Shown piece by piece: positions 23,992-36,120 of a stretch of 64,000 nucleotides of DNA. Made by a program: the position numbers and the translations under genes. The notes beneath the pieces are model-generated. The model was given only the letters and a program-made list of their open reading frames with translations, searched no databases and was not told the origin of the DNA. The stretch covers positions 62,001 through 126,000 of the forward strand of contig ML978186.1 in NCBI GenBank assembly GCA_010015745.1, in the 5' to 3' direction. Numbering within the stretch: the first letter of the stretch is position 1; every line of letters begins with the position of its first letter. This DNA comes from Setomelanomma holmii (taxonomy: Eukaryota; Ascomycota; Dothideomycetes; Pleosporales; Phaeosphaeriaceae).

Positions 23992-25030
23992 AGTTCCTGC
24001 CGTCTGGTGGTTGGTGCGCTACTATACATTCGAGGAGCGATGGTGAGGCTTTGAAGAAATCAACTTCCGAGTTGACGCCGTGGAGGCAGAGTGGACGATC
24101 TAATCGGCTACAGGAGCGTATGGGATGAGTGCTATCACCGAAGTGTGAGACGACTTTGGGATCTGACGGGAGAAATCGATCTGCCAAACGTGCCACCCGC
24201 GGTTGTGCGCACTCTATGTTGCAACCGCAAGGCCCTCTCTGGCTGACCCAATGACCTCGACATAGTCAAACGATACCTGGGTAAGCTGAGGGAGATAGTT
24301 CGCACCTGAGAACCGTCATCGGGTTTCGGGATGGAAACTGCGAGGCTGGCCTGGCATCTATTCATGATTGCGCCGGTGTCGGGTTGGCCTTCCTGTTCTG
24401 TCGGCTACGGAATGAGCCCTAAAGCGACTACTCAGTCGTTCTTATCAATCGTCAAGATCACAGATCTGGTTTCTTCTGCTGTTCAGTTGAACGCACGCTG
24501 CAGGCTGTCGCGCGGAAACGACTCGCATGCGCACTGAACCAAGGGTGACAGACGTTAGAACAATTGCCGCAGGCTGCACTTGCACACTCTGTGTGAGGTG
24601 ACCATGACAGCAACAGTGATAGTGCCTGTGCTCGTGTCCCGGAGTTTGCCGATTGTAGGAGATAGTGGCCGTGTGTCGATGCGAGGTGGTTGTGCATGGA
24701 ACGGCAGCGCGGGTTGCATTGTAGGTCACCAAAGCTTGGGCCAAGCACATGAGTGAAATGGCAAGGAAGCTGCACCTCGTTGGCCGAATTGAAGCATGGC
24801 TCAACTGCACAATGAAGAGAGTTTCTTGCACACGTCAATGCAGCAGCTGCTATGAAGCTATCTTGAGGAGTTCGAGAACAGCCCATGGGTGAAGATCCAA
24901 CACATAATAAAAAGGAGGTATCCTGGACACGCGCGCAGGCGTGACAGCCACTGTACTACGCCTGAAACACCGAACAGCCTTGTCACGTAATGTTACAAAA
25001 GTTCCGAGCGGAAGAAGCTTGTGGTCTCTT
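23992..25030. other. Intergenic region, nothing recognised
   Basis: About 1 kb between the tyrosinase start and the Ssr4 3' end (both minus). Overlapping short frames at 24445-24886 on the minus strand carry no domain. Probably the tyrosinase promoter and Ssr4 3' UTR. Confidence 0.4.
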
Positions 25031-27150
25031 CTACGCATGGTCTCCATCACCAGTCTCATCGTGATGCATCTCGGTTGCGTGGAATGCATCACCGAATGCC
25101 GAATCATCCACCAGATCGAGGCCCATCGTATCGTCATTGTCGTATTCTGCCAAGGCATCTCCAGCAGTGTCGAGGTTGTCGAAGCTGCCAAAATCAGCAG
25201 TGTCGAACATACTGCCAGCTTCGGCATCTACATTCGCAGGTGCCATCGTGTTTTGCGTCGTGGGGTTGTTGCTTGTGCTTGTCTGCTGGGGATTTCCACC
25301 AGGCTGCTCGCCTCCCGCTTGCTCGTCCACTAGAACCCACTCGTCTCCCTTGTCTCCCGCGTTGGTCATGCCCGACATTTCCACGTCGAGATCGAGTAGG
25401 TCATCGCCAGTGCCCGCATCAAGACTTGCTCCTTGTTGATTGAACGCGGAGGATTGCAGTAGGTTGCTTGGTGCGCTAGGTGTTCCAATGGCCGAGTGTG
25501 ATTGGCTCGGCGGCTGCGACAATGGTGGTAGTGAGATGTTTCCAATGGGAGTTCCTGTGAGCGAGCCTGATCCGTATTGGTCGAGTAAGCCAGCGGCCGA
25601 ATTGTCAGCTTCCAAAGCACCGTCATTACTGATACCATTGGACGAGCCGTTGGCATGGTGTACTCCATTTCCGTTGACCTGCGCCGGAGGAGGTGAAGGC
25701 TGCTGTGCCTCAATGAAGCCACCTTTCTCCACGCATACGACTGACTTCTTTGCGTCAAAGCTGACCCCCAAAGACTTCTCAAGATCTTGTACGACTTCTT
25801 CCACTGGGTCCGACTCGTCAATCTCATTCTCTGCCGAGCGTGATACGTCACGTAGTCGCCTCTCTGCCTTGATGTACGTGCGTGTGCGCTTCAATTGAGC
25901 GATTTTCTTGGCATGATCAGTCTTCATCTTGTCGATCTCGGCTTGTTCTGTCGACGTGTATTCAGCTACGCGCTTTTCGAAGATCTTGAGCTGCTCAGGG
26001 TCGAGCTTGTAGTAGTTCTTGATTATCTTTTCCTTTCCGCCTTCGGAAGCATCTACCCCGGGTACATCGAGAATGCCAGCAGTGAGTGGGGCTAGTTCAC
26101 CCATAAGACCAAGACCAAGATCAATAGGCGCAATCTTGCCAACAGCATACGGTGAAGAAAAGATCTCTTCCATCCACTCGTGATGTTGCTTATATCTTGA
26201 CAGGCTAATTTCGCGTGGCGTCAGGAAGTCGAAGGCGTCCTGTGTCGCGTTCTCCTCGTCCTCAAGGGAAGCGTCCTGGGGATTGATACCCGTAATGGCG
26301 GCGCGGGCAGGGGGTTGGTTCGGGAGTTTCTGGCGTTTGTTTGGCGGTTGTTGTGTTGGGTAGGGCGGCCGCCCTGGCTGCATTGGATTGTAGTATGGCT
26401 GCGGTCCTCTCATAGCCTGCTGTCCAAACTCAACCTTAGGCCAGTTGGCTTGGTCGTGGAGCATGAACTCTTTGCGCATCAACGGCCCAGCTGCCTGTAA
26501 TTGGGAACGCGCGTGCAGCTGGGCATGGATTTCTCGCGGAATTGGTATCTGGCCAGCGGGCATCCTGTGCTGCGGGTCCGCAGGCTTGTAATGGACGAGC
26601 CACAAGTTGGGGTCGGTAGCACCTGGTCCTGCCGCAATTCTGTAGCGGAATCGTGCATGCATTGCATATGCTTCATGGGGGTAGTGGTAGCCACTGTTAT
26701 GGACGAGGACTTGGAGCGTCTTAAGGGGTGTTAGCAAGACGGGAGTTGGCTCAGAACCTCACGATATACATACGTAACCGCGAATGTTCATATCGTAAGC
26801 AGTCTCGGGATCAGCCCAAACCATTCCGTCGGACGCGAAATGCGTCTGCATGCGCGGAGGTTGCCATGTGAGCACAACAGTGCCATCGGGGGGCGGACTG
26901 GTGAAGTAAGTCCAGACGACTGGTGATGTGTCGCGCACAATCTGTGGGCCCTTGATGAGATGTTCGAGGGCTTCTGCGGGCTGGAGGGACCGTGTTGTAG
27001 GAAAGCGGTATGAGGAGATCAGATGGACGTGTGCGAGCTATGTGCTGTTAGCTAAGGGAACAGGCGCAGAGCAGCAGGAGCACCCACAAGATGATTCGGC
27101 ACCTGAGCGCTCGGGTCGGGGACATTATACGCCTGATTCATGCCGTACAT
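25031..27150 (-). CDS. ssr4: SWI/SNF and RSC chromatin-remodelling subunit Ssr4
   Basis: A fungal-specific subunit shared by the SWI/SNF and RSC ATP-dependent remodellers in fission yeast and filamentous fungi; it acts in the nucleus. Exons 27150..27088, 27037..26774 and 26719..25031 give 671 residues. The conserved N-terminal Ssr4 domain is recognised from HVHLISSYRFPTTRSLQ, GPQIVRDTSPVVWTYF, DGMVWADPETAYDMNIRGY, LQVLVHNSGYHYPHEAYAMH, WLVHYKPAD and FDFLTPREISLSRYKQHHEWMEE. The remainder is a charged helix (KMKTDHAKKIAQLKRTRTYIKAERRLRD) then a long Ser/Asn/Gln/Pro-rich disordered and finally acidic tail. Intron 1 uses a GTGGGT donor and intron 2 a TTAAG acceptor; both are slightly weak, but the joined domain reads through cleanly. 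Confidence 0.9.
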
Positions 27151-28693
27151 GATGACGTAAGTGAGGCGACAGCGATGCCGCGAGTGTTGAGGTGGGGAGA
27201 AATGTGATGCGTGGACGCGATTGCTTGTGGTCGACGTCTGGAATCTTTCCCGCGGCGCGTTCAGCAGCTGGAGCGCGCGACGACTCTCGCCAAGACCTTA
27301 GTCAGCTGTGATAGCGCCAACCCGTCTTTCAGACCTGGGCACCTCCAGCATCCTACAATTCTCACCCGCGCAGTACATAATCATCGTCTAACTGGATGCC
27401 CTCGTGCAAAGTCAGTCCTCACTTGACGTTTTACCCGACTGCCTTCGTTGCGCTCATCAACTTGACCTCATAAAAGCCTGATATAAACGCTGGACGCTGC
27501 ACATCAGACCGCAGCGCGACAAACGCCTTCGATGCAAGACTTCAAACGTTTATGGCAGCAACAGGTAGTACAAGGCTGCGCAGATGCTCGGTATGACGTT
27601 GGTTCCAAGGATCGTGGATGAGATCACGCTGTGCAGGAAAGATCTTCGCCAACACAAAGCTTGCGCCCCTCCTTGGATCTGCCTTCCAATACCTCGGACG
27701 CGTGTACTGGCAAAGAAACCAGTAGAGGGCGCCATTTTCTGCAGCGCCAAGGTACTGTTCTGTCAGACTACGCCCCGAGCAATCTCTCAAAGGTCTACAC
27801 TTGCTGCAGGAGCGAAAAACATTGGTCAATCAGGCCTCCTACACACTTTCGCTACTTGGGTACATCTCTAGAACCGAATGTCTTGGTACTCTGAAGGGGT
27901 GCTTTCTTGGCCCGCGGTAGGAAAGAGTGCCTTTCGCAGTTCAGCACCTCCACTATCCTCACCTGAATGTCAGCCATGCCAGCAGAAGAAGACAAATCCC
28001 GGCCTATCCATGAAAGCAAGTCCTCCGATAAATTTCGACCAAGTAGTCCCGTTACCAAAGCCTATCAGCTGTTCAAGCTTCAACACTTCGCTACAGGCAC
28101 CGCGCGCTATGACTTCTTGCATCCTATGTTCCTCTTCTTGTCATTCCCTGGTCGCTGACTTACGTTCTCGTCTATCATCCCATCGACCGAACATTTGATC
28201 ACGATCAATCTAGCCGCCCCCCTAGGCAGCCTGAAGCTGCATAGACGGATGGTCAACTCATTTGCGGGAATTGTCAAAATTCCAATCATATCTGCACTGA
28301 TAGCATAAGCAGCAGTAGATTATACGCAGAAGCGTCGACACAATGCAATCATTAACTAAGGCAGACATTTGCACTGGCTGATTGCGGGTGGTCCAACCTG
28401 AGTGTTCTTTGAGAAGCATGGCCACCGTGGCGTTCGAGAAACAACGGACATTGTGGCGCGAGCAGCCACTTTTTGGCTAGCCGCGGTATTCCTTGTGCTA
28501 TATAAGTCTCAGCCGTCAGAGCTCTCCGCGGCTTTTAGAGTACTGGTAGCCGGAAAGCTGCCCTAAGGTGTCAGCTTGGTGAACTGACGATCACATAGGC
28601 GCTATCCTACAGCCTTTCCGAGAGGGCCTGTATGTCAAATGAGCCGACATTGACAATGACGTCTCTCGATGATGACGTCCTGGCTCCCTAGGC
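27151..28693. other. Intergenic region with no confident gene
   Basis: About 1.5 kb. The left part is the likely Ssr4 promoter. A 60-codon minus frame starting MAPSTGFFASTRVRG (ATG at 27729) has an N-terminal basic stretch and a C-terminal hydrophobic segment (SSTILGTNVIPSICAALYYL), as small mitochondrial proteins can have, but nothing else supports it. A TATATAAG box lies near 28499, before the pseudogene that follows. Confidence 0.35.
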
Positions 28694-30062
28694 ACACGAA
28701 AACGCACCGCCTTTTTAGGGTTTGGTCCCGAGCCTTACAACCTAGTCACGATACCGGACGATCTCGTCGTGCAAGATGTCATAGGGAGCTTGGCCGACCA
28801 CAACCGATACGACTATCCGCTGAATCCATGGCCAGATTTTGGAGGCCTTTCGCCTTTGAGAGCGGATGTTGTGGCTGACTCAGGATCTGGGAATCTAGGA
28901 CTATGGATGCAATCCTACTCTGAGTATTTCGTGGCTGCTTTGCCCAATGGAACTACAAGTGCCGGACTCCGACATCGAATCATGAGACTCAACTCAACGG
29001 TCGAACGTAGAGTCATAACGCAGTCAGCCTACCCATCTCAATGTAGCGGTGACAATCCATTTTCAGTTTCATTTGCACGGGACGAACAGCTCAATATACG
29101 ATTGTGTGTCCGGGCAGCTGGGGATTCTACCCGTGGCGGCTCACACGCAACAGACAAAGCATCGATGAAGAAGTTCATATTGGCGTATCCGTTGTCAATG
29201 GTGCATCAGAACGTAATGCTTCCACGTTTACACGTCACTGCAATGTCCAAACCACTCGTGGGTAGTTTGAGCTGGTACAGTACCGGAACGATCTTGTAGA
29301 AGGCGATTTGCTAGATCGCTGGGATGAGTCTGATCCTTATGGTACCAAATCAAAGTGCATCATGAATATGTTCAGAGGGAACTCGATGCTGTCAGCTATG
29401 AACTCTTCTTCGGATGCCGCCTCTAGCCTGTCTCAAGTCTGTCAGTCTCGTCGCTTGCCGTTCTCGACGTTCGATTACCATAAGGCATACGCTGATGAGT
29501 GCTCGAACTTGACTGGCGTCAATGCTAATCAGGCGCTCACTTCCATTATGACAAATTTCTTGAACTCGACTTTCAACGATACATATAGTGGCATTCACTG
29601 ACTTGAGATGGGTGTGTAAGTCGTGCCTGGTTATCCATACAGCTGCAGCGACTGACTAGACTTCAAAAAGGTTCTTCACCAATCAAGCCATGCTTCTTCG
29701 CACAGCCCAGAACACACAGGATTTCACAGCTCGGCCCATCCGCACCGCGCCAGGAGAGTACATAAAGCGACCCACGGCCTCGCTTGCTGGCCTCATAGTC
29801 GTGTCGATCTTGGTGTTGTTCCAGCTGATTGGCTTGACATATCTGGCCTAGTATATATATATATATATATATATAAAGTCCCGATCTGGACAGCCATGCT
29901 AGAGGCAATGGCCATCGCAAGGATCACCAACAGCTTGGACAAGGCTGATATACCGGCCATCGGCTCCCTAAGCCATAAGGACACGAGGCGATTGGGCGAG
30001 CTGGATGGCTTGTTGGGAGTCATTGATGAGGGTCCAAGAGAAGACGTGGAGGATCCTGCCAT
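28694..30062 (+). pseudogene. Decayed gene for a large extracellular/transmembrane protein
   Basis: Coding traces run from ENAPPF-region codons at 28694 to about 30062 but not in one frame. The first part (frame of 28769) contains PYNLVTIPDDLVVQDVIGSL and ends near RDEQLNIRLCV; from about 29107 the sense moves to another frame (CPGSWGFYPWRLTRNRQS), and there is an in-frame TAG at 29263-29265 just before FELVQYRNDLVEGDLLDRW. It then continues to YSGIH at 29601. After a likely intron, a frame with APGEYIKRPTASLAG and a hydrophobic membrane segment (LIVVSILVLFQLIGLTYLA) hits a stop at a (TA)12 run, followed by WTAMLEAMAIARI. The layout (many Cys/Asn-Ser/Thr sites, C-terminal membrane helix) fits a large fungal surface protein; the N-terminal part is missing. 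Frameshift, nonsense and microsatellite together say pseudogene. Confidence 0.7.
29852..29875. repeat. (TA)12 microsatellite
   Basis: Twelve uninterrupted TA dinucleotides inside the 3' part of the decayed membrane-protein gene, directly after the codons of its last membrane segment. Confidence 0.9.
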
Positions 30063-30325
30063 TTGTAAAAAGGTGGAGCTAGGACTGGGAGCGTCTGGTC
30101 TAATTCATCGACGCCTGGCTAAATTTAGGATGTCGCGGACACATAGATCCCCGGCTATGGACGGGAAGGGGAAGCGCCAATGCGAGGGGTGTACGAGGAT
30201 ACGTGTTGAGCGCGCTGGTGTGGAGAGTAACTCTGTGAGCTGTTGACTCCAGTAATGGTATTTCAACCTTGGTGGCCTGCAAGGTGTGCACTCAGTATTT
30301 GCGAGATGCACCGCGCCTCACCTTC

Positions 30326-32137
30326 TCACGCGAATTTGAAACGAAGTGTTTGTTCATCCGAGAGAGGACCTTTTTTGCGCCAGAAGGCGGCAGTGAAGAG
30401 CGTAGAAGGCCGTGGACCGATCGTATCACGAACGTTGAGCTGGTATAACGGACCACAGAATTCGGCATAGGCTTTACCCGACCCCAGCAAGCGAGCGACG
30501 AACATTGACTCAGGCTCTCCCTTCAATGAGAAGACCTCTGTATCCGCCGGAAAGCCTTGCAGCCCGACCGCAACTTTTGTAGATTGTGTATCGGCCTGGC
30601 TATTCCAGCGTACGACGCTGAATGAGTTTTGTATCTTCTGTAAATGCCGCTGGAGCGATGCGGCAGCCGCCTTGACAAGGTTCACATCGTCTTCGGCAGA
30701 TCCAACACACATTTCGTTGATGAGCGGCTCGTCAATCAAAGCTAGGAAAATGACGCATAGCCAGCCCTTCCGAGCTTCGGATTTGACGGAATGAACTAGT
30801 CCAAGGGCTTTGCAAATGCGGCTGAAGGTAGGCTCAGAAAGCAATGGATCGACAATGTCCAGTAAAAGCCTTCGGATGATGTCTGGCACACGGTGGCAAT
30901 ACCAAGTTTGTTCTGGGAAATCGAAGTCGCGGGTATTTCGTAGATGTGAGAACGTCGTCTCCAGCACCTGAGAGAGCGGCAGTACTTGGGTGATGCGGCC
31001 TTCTTGTACAGTCTCAAAAGATATATCTCCATGCTGTATGGCTACTCTGTGTTTCTTATTCGGCTTCAGACGTACTTCAAGTCTTGTCATGACGAATGGA
31101 GCCATCTGCCCATCTCGAAGCTTCAAAGCCTCCACAAAGGCTGGCGGCACAGCGTATAGCCAACTCATTCTCCCTTTCTCGACTAAAGCAGTCAGGATAA
31201 CTTTGAGGGCTTGATCAGCGCTGTGAGTGGGGTTTGGAGTGACATGCTTCAAGACGAAGCAGGCCACATAGCGCGTAATACTTGTCTGACGGCACGATCG
31301 CCTTCAGATTTGAGGCTAATTGCAGCACGTTCGCATCGCAGAGTTCGTACGTCTGCGCTTCATCGTAGTTCTGTCGTAAGTACCGTAACACACGACACCA
31401 TGATGCGAATTCGTTCGGCGGAACAGCAGCGCGGCGATGACCCCAACATCGGCCAACGACAGGTACTCCCCACTGTCGTCCCAAGTGAGGAGATAATTCT
31501 GACTGAGCAAGATTTCTGGCAGAATCCAGGCTCGTTCGCGCCATGTAGCATGAGAAAGTATCCGCAGCGCGTCCAGTGCGGCTGTCTCAAGCTCTGGCTC
31601 GAGCCACGCCAGCGATCTACAAGACTGGGTTAGCAGACAACTATGTGGTACCAGTTGCGCAATGTCTCTGAGCCTTAGGGGCCCCGCCAGTGGGCAATGC
31701 TTACGTCTTTTGACTTCCAGGAGAGTATCCATATTCAAGCCGGGAGTTCGAAGGAGAAGAGTTGTACAACGCGCTTCATAGAAAATTTCATCCATACGAG
31801 GAATCCAATATGCCTTATCTTCGCCAGACTCTTGGTTGATGCACATACAATCAAACCAACAACGTGTCGACTTCCGAGTGAGTGCCTTAACTTCTTGAGA
31901 GGCATTTTCTCCAAGAAGCGACTTCAGTCGTGTCTGGAGCGCCGCCCAACTTGGGAGTTTGTCGTTGGAGTTATCGTGCCACTCGCTCCAGACATAGGAG
32001 ATAGCGACATGAGTGCGGAATCCGCTGGTGAGGAAACCGTGGCGATCGAGTGGTCGGTGGAATTGGGATGTGCTTGGGTCAATGAGGGAGAATGTGGATC
32101 TTTTCGATGAGTGTGACTTTGGTATTGAGGTAGACAT
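30326..32137 (-). pseudogene. HET-domain (heterokaryon incompatibility type) gene, frameshifted
   Basis: HET proteins mediate non-self recognition and cell death after hyphal fusion. The first frame, from ATG at 32137, holds the HET domain: HVAISYVWSEWHDNSND, then CWFDCMCINQESGEDKAYWI and the RMDEIFYEARCTTLLL strand. After FRRTN (about 31420) the family-like sequence moves to another frame (NEFASWCRVLRYLRQNYDEA ... VPSDKYYALCGLL), and at about 31255 it moves again into the long frame ending at 30326 (KHVTPNPTHSADQALKVIL, then ESMFVARLLGSGKAYAEF). I see no introns of suitable size at either change, so two frameshifts are the simplest reading. Sequencing error is the alternative. About 600 codons in total, a usual size for the family. 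Confidence 0.75.
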
Positions 32138-32283
32138 CAGCTACTCAAAAAAGAACGCGTCGAGAACATAGACCAGAGCTATAACCGATTCCTAAGCAAA
32201 AGGTACCACGAAAGTGACAAAAAGAATAGTGTAAGATGGACTCGCGGGGAACTGTGATATGGTTAGAGTGTGAATCGAACACA

Positions 32284-32362
32284 CAACTTGGTGAGGGGAA
32301 CTTACTCGAACCCCGGACCACTCCCATGCTAAGGGAGTATTATACCACTAAACCACAAGCCC
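32284..32362 (-). tRNA. tRNA-Ala(AGC)-like gene, probably a pseudogene
   Basis: The 5' half is a good tRNA: acceptor GGGCTTG, D-arm with TGGTTTAGTGGTA (A box), anticodon arm CTCCC-TTAGCAT-GGGAG with anticodon AGC. The T-arm starts GGGGTTCGAG, but a short insertion follows and the 3' acceptor strand reads CAAGTTG where CAAGCCC would pair; the last three positions are changed. A second T-arm-like hairpin (GTGTG-TTCGATT-CACAC) lies just downstream at about 32268-32284, and a T5 run follows near 32217. Most likely a damaged tRNA-Ala copy. Confidence 0.55.
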
Positions 32363-32903
32363 AGTTTAGAAAACCACAGGTGTTTTGCTGATTGATGAGG
32401 AGATGCTTTTCAATAGTGTATATTTAGTTACGCATTGTCAGAATGACAATACCAGCTCTTCTCATTCTCATGCAACGCTGTGCGGGGAACTTAATTGAGG
32501 CGTTGAAAATTCTGCATCCTACGTGGGGAAGACATCGTCCGGCCGCTTGTCGGGATTTGTGGTTGGTCCAAACGCTTCCCTCGACCCCGCGACCACTCCT
32601 TTCTGAGCTAAGATATACGTGCGCCGACGACCTGACCGATACACACTTTAATCGCGCTCACCACTAATCGCTGAACGCTGAGTATGGACACATAGAACGA
32701 ATAGCGCTGACCATGGGCGGCAGTGGCGCAATTGCGTCCGATTCAGCCAGTGCCTCAGCTGAATACGAGCTTGCAAGGTGGGTCAACTGCACATTCCCCT
32801 TCAGCACCCCACACCACACGTTGTACCTGGGAATCACCCACAAGCAGGCTGCGAGACAAGCTTTCTGGGCAGCTACTTATGCCCCTCTGTTTGTGAGGAT
32901 CAA
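32363..32903. other. Short intergenic region
   Basis: Between the tRNA-like sequence and the second HET pseudogene. A 64-codon frame at 32713..32907 has no recognisable domain. Probably the former HET promoter. Confidence 0.4.
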
Positions 32904-35715
32904 ATGACTCGCTGGCACCGTCCAGACTGCCTATCGCCCGACGTCTACGTTGAAGCAGACGACAACAACCTAAGATGCCGCTCATGCTTGGCCATACGTC
33001 CGCCTATCGCCGATCTCAAAGCCAGCGTACAGAACGCTGCATCTGGCATCGCCAGTCCCGCAGACGAGCCTCGTGGTCAAATGAACCTATAGTGGCCAAG
33101 GGATTTGCTCTACGTCAATCAACAGCCATCACAAGGCGGAACGAATTCACTGCAGCACCCATCTCCACACACAGACTTGCACAACAGCTTCTCCAAACCA
33201 TCCATTAAGCCAGGCGCGGTGAATAATGCTCACATTTACGGCGTTACCTTGAGATCCAAGGATTTTCGCCTGGTCTGCCTGACGGCTGTTCCCAGGAAAG
33301 ATCATCCAGTTCATCTGACTCTTGAGACATACACGTACAACGAGCGACCTGAGTACGAGACAGTATCGTATATGTGGGGCGGTGAGAATGGCGACAGTAC
33401 GCCTTGCCGCCCCATCTTCATCGGCAAATATTGGGCCGTCCTCCTGCAGTCGCAGAACTGTTGGTCCATGCTTCGATTCGTTCGACCCTGGCGTGGCATG
33501 CGCATGATATGGATCGACGCCTTGTGTATGTATCTTTGTCCTCCTTGGAGTGTTCTTGAAAGAAGGAGTACTCCTCAAACGATGACCATTACCACGCTCT
33601 ATCCGCCTACTCTTCTTTTAGGGCAGTTGGCATTCGCATGACTTTGCATCGTGCGAGTCTTCAAACGTTCAAGTACCGAACAACTGACCACGTAGCTCGT
33701 TGTAAGGGCCATCAGGTTTCACCAATCACCAAATCACTATCATATATCCTTTGGGCAAAACCAATTACTGACATTTCACCCGGACATAGGCATAAACCAA
33801 AGCAATCTAGAGGAAAGAGCAGTACAGGTCGCACGCATGCGCCAGATTTACGTAGACGGTGACAGAGTTGTCGTATACCTTGGCGAAGACATCACTAGAG
33901 ACACCTCCAAGTTTCCTGCCTACGTAAATCTTGACGAGGTCAACGCAGCTCCATCATACGGCGATCTTATACCAATACGAGATCCGCGAACCTCGGTTGG
34001 CCTATGCCTAAGTCTCAGCTGCGATCAGCAGTGATCGATAATTTGTCGAAACTCCTGTCACGGGCTTACTTCTCTAGAGTCTGGGTGATACAAGAATTGA
34101 TTGCATCCGATCGCGCAGTTATGCGCATTGGCAATATCGACTTCAAAGCCGACGCTGCCATCGTGTATCGTATGTCATGCCGACACAATGCCACGTTCAA
34201 TTGGAGTCATACGAGGGTGCCTTGGGTGCAATACTTGGGACAGACGGTGGTCAATCCGAACAGAGCAAAAGATATCGTCAGTCTGGCTGCTTTGACTTCC
34301 AGATGCCGTGCGACAGATCCACGTGACAGGATATTCGCTATCGTACAGCTTTTGGTGGACGCATGGCAACGGGAAACTTTGGCTCCAGACTACACCTTGT
34401 CTTTTCAGCACTTTTTTATCGGCTTCTTTGCACATTCACTGCTCGTAGCACGCAAGACATTCTTCCTAGACTTTGTAGGAATCCAGAAATTCGTCAGCCA
34501 CACCATCATGGATACCCTCGTGTCAACCGCATACGTCTTCGGAGCGTGTGTTGGCTAACGCTATACCTCGAAGTGTTAACGTCACTTCATATGAAGATCT
34601 TCCGACGGTAGGCTGTCAGGTTTATCTCGACGCTATGTGTACAGTGACGGTCAGGGAGTTGATCACCTGTTATGATTATAACCGCTCATACATCGCGCCA
34701 GCGGTAGATGCTGCCACAGGTGCACTGCGTACGTAGTATCGGTCTTCTGAAGGTCTTTGGACATCAACTGACTTCGAGCCAACACCTAGTCATGGACTTG
34801 ACGCATCTCTTCGAATTTGGGCATCCGCCCAAGCTGACAAGGTCGTTTGGACATCTACATATATATGAGATTTGGACTCCACATCAGCATCACGAAAAGT
34901 TGTGCTTCTTCGCCTGGACTCGTCCAGATATTGCGGCAGGCGATCATCTTTTCGTGCTTCCCATGAACGAGAAGATCGAAACCCAGGCTCGCTTTGGTGC
35001 GCAAACACGTCCCGTGGCTTAGGATGGCAAGTTCGATCGAAGAGGACTTATGTACTTAGTACTTCGTACCAGGCCAAGCGAACATGGACTTCGAACTTTA
35101 CAGCTAGTCACGACACACATAGGTCTTTGTGCTCCGTTTCCCGCAATCCAGACGTGGTCAGCCTCTACAAACTTTAACGGTAGCGACTGGCCAGCAGTCC
35201 GCAACCTCCGTTTCTTGAGGCTCTCGGAAGTGTAAGTGGACGTAGAGTCTGTTTTTATCAGCGTTCTGAATATCCTCAAAGACGCACGGGCAGTCGTTTT
35301 CTCGGAGGAGCAGATGCGATACATTAAGAATCTGCCGAATGGCCATGATGCACTCAGCCGCCGCTTTGCATCGGATATATGCGATGCCTTCTATCAGGAT
35401 AGCATACATTACCTGCAAGATGGCTCATGGGGGAGGCTTGGTGCCTTGCTTCTGGATTCACCCATATTCAAAAACCGCGAATACCTGAAGAGAGGACCAT
35501 TGCTGATCCCAGCGATGCGGGATTTCATGACACGCAACAACTTCATGATGTTGCTCGAAGCATTGAGCAATGCGTACAGTCCACCAATGGACATGCACGA
35601 GGTAGTATGGTTGATCAAGAACGGTCCGACAGACGCACAAAAGACCATGGGTGTGCCGAAGTACATCAATGGCATCCAAGTAGATGGGAGTGTCATGAGA
35701 GTGCTCATTGTATAG
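32904..35715 (+). pseudogene. HET-domain gene with zinc-type N-terminus, multiply broken
   Basis: Opens MTRWHRPDCLSPDVYVEADD with a CRSC pair, as in the subgroup of HET proteins carrying an N-terminal Cys-rich segment. An in-frame TAG at 33090-33092 replaces a codon where the family normally has Trp (N-L-stop-W-P). The HET domain follows: YNERPEYETVSYMWGGENGD, RPWRGMRMIWIDALC, an intron from about 33524 to 33789, then INQSNLEERAVQVARMRQIY and RVVVYLGEDI. Near 34000 the frame changes before LLSRAYFSRVWVIQELI and ATDPRDRIFAIV, and again beyond 34550, with further traces (VLANAIPRSVNVTSYEDLP, GDHLFVLPM, then a 159-codon frame at 35236..35715 ending VMRVLIV). Several lesions rule out an intact product. 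A hAT transposon lies immediately after its stop codon. Confidence 0.75.
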
Positions 35716-35722
35716 TTCCATG
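35715..35722. repeat. Left target-site duplication of the hAT element
   Basis: GTTCCATG immediately precedes the element; the identical 8 bp follows it at 39081-39088. Eight-base duplications are the mark of hAT insertion. The first G is also the last base of the HET stop codon. Confidence 0.92.
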
Positions 35723-35934
35723 CAGAGTTGGCAACAATCAAATCAATCAAATCAGAAGCTCGAGATTGATTTGATTGCAATTTTTTAGAGTCGTGATTGA
35801 TTTGATTGATTTGGTGGGCCAAAAAAAGCGTGATTGGTTGATTGATTGATCAGATTGCAATTGTAGGCGTACGTAAGCGTGAGGCTGCTGGGTTTAGTGA
35901 GGCAGCAATCTCACGATAGTTCCATAGTGTTGAG
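35723..35934. repeat. hAT left inverted end with subterminal repeats
   Basis: Terminal CAGAGTTGGCAACAATCAA, then a mosaic of GATTGATTTGATT words, then the 35852-35934 block containing GTAGGCGTACGTAAGCGTGA, which is inverted at the right end. Such arrays are typical transposase-binding regions in hAT elements. Confidence 0.8.
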
Positions 35935-36120
35935 GATAGCTCTCACAGCGCGATCTCATCGTTCACCAGCAATCTCACAGCTCCAGCAACTCCAACAACT
36001 CCAACTCCAACAGTATAACGTATAGCTCGCTCGCGTGATTGGTTCGGGGAGGGCAAAGTCGCTTGTAAGTTGCTATCAAAAGCTGTCGTCGTCGTCTGTT
36101 TTGAGAAGCAGTTAGCTGAG

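Noticed and set aside
18751..27150. Secondary-metabolite gene cluster around tyrosinase and acyltransferase
   Set aside because: No polyketide synthase, NRPS, terpene synthase, transporter or pathway regulator nearby; the neighbour is the general chromatin subunit Ssr4.
27542..27829. Small mitochondrial-type membrane protein on the minus strand
   Set aside because: A 60-codon frame with a hydrophobic end is suggestive, but there is no family match I can defend and no splice or promoter support.
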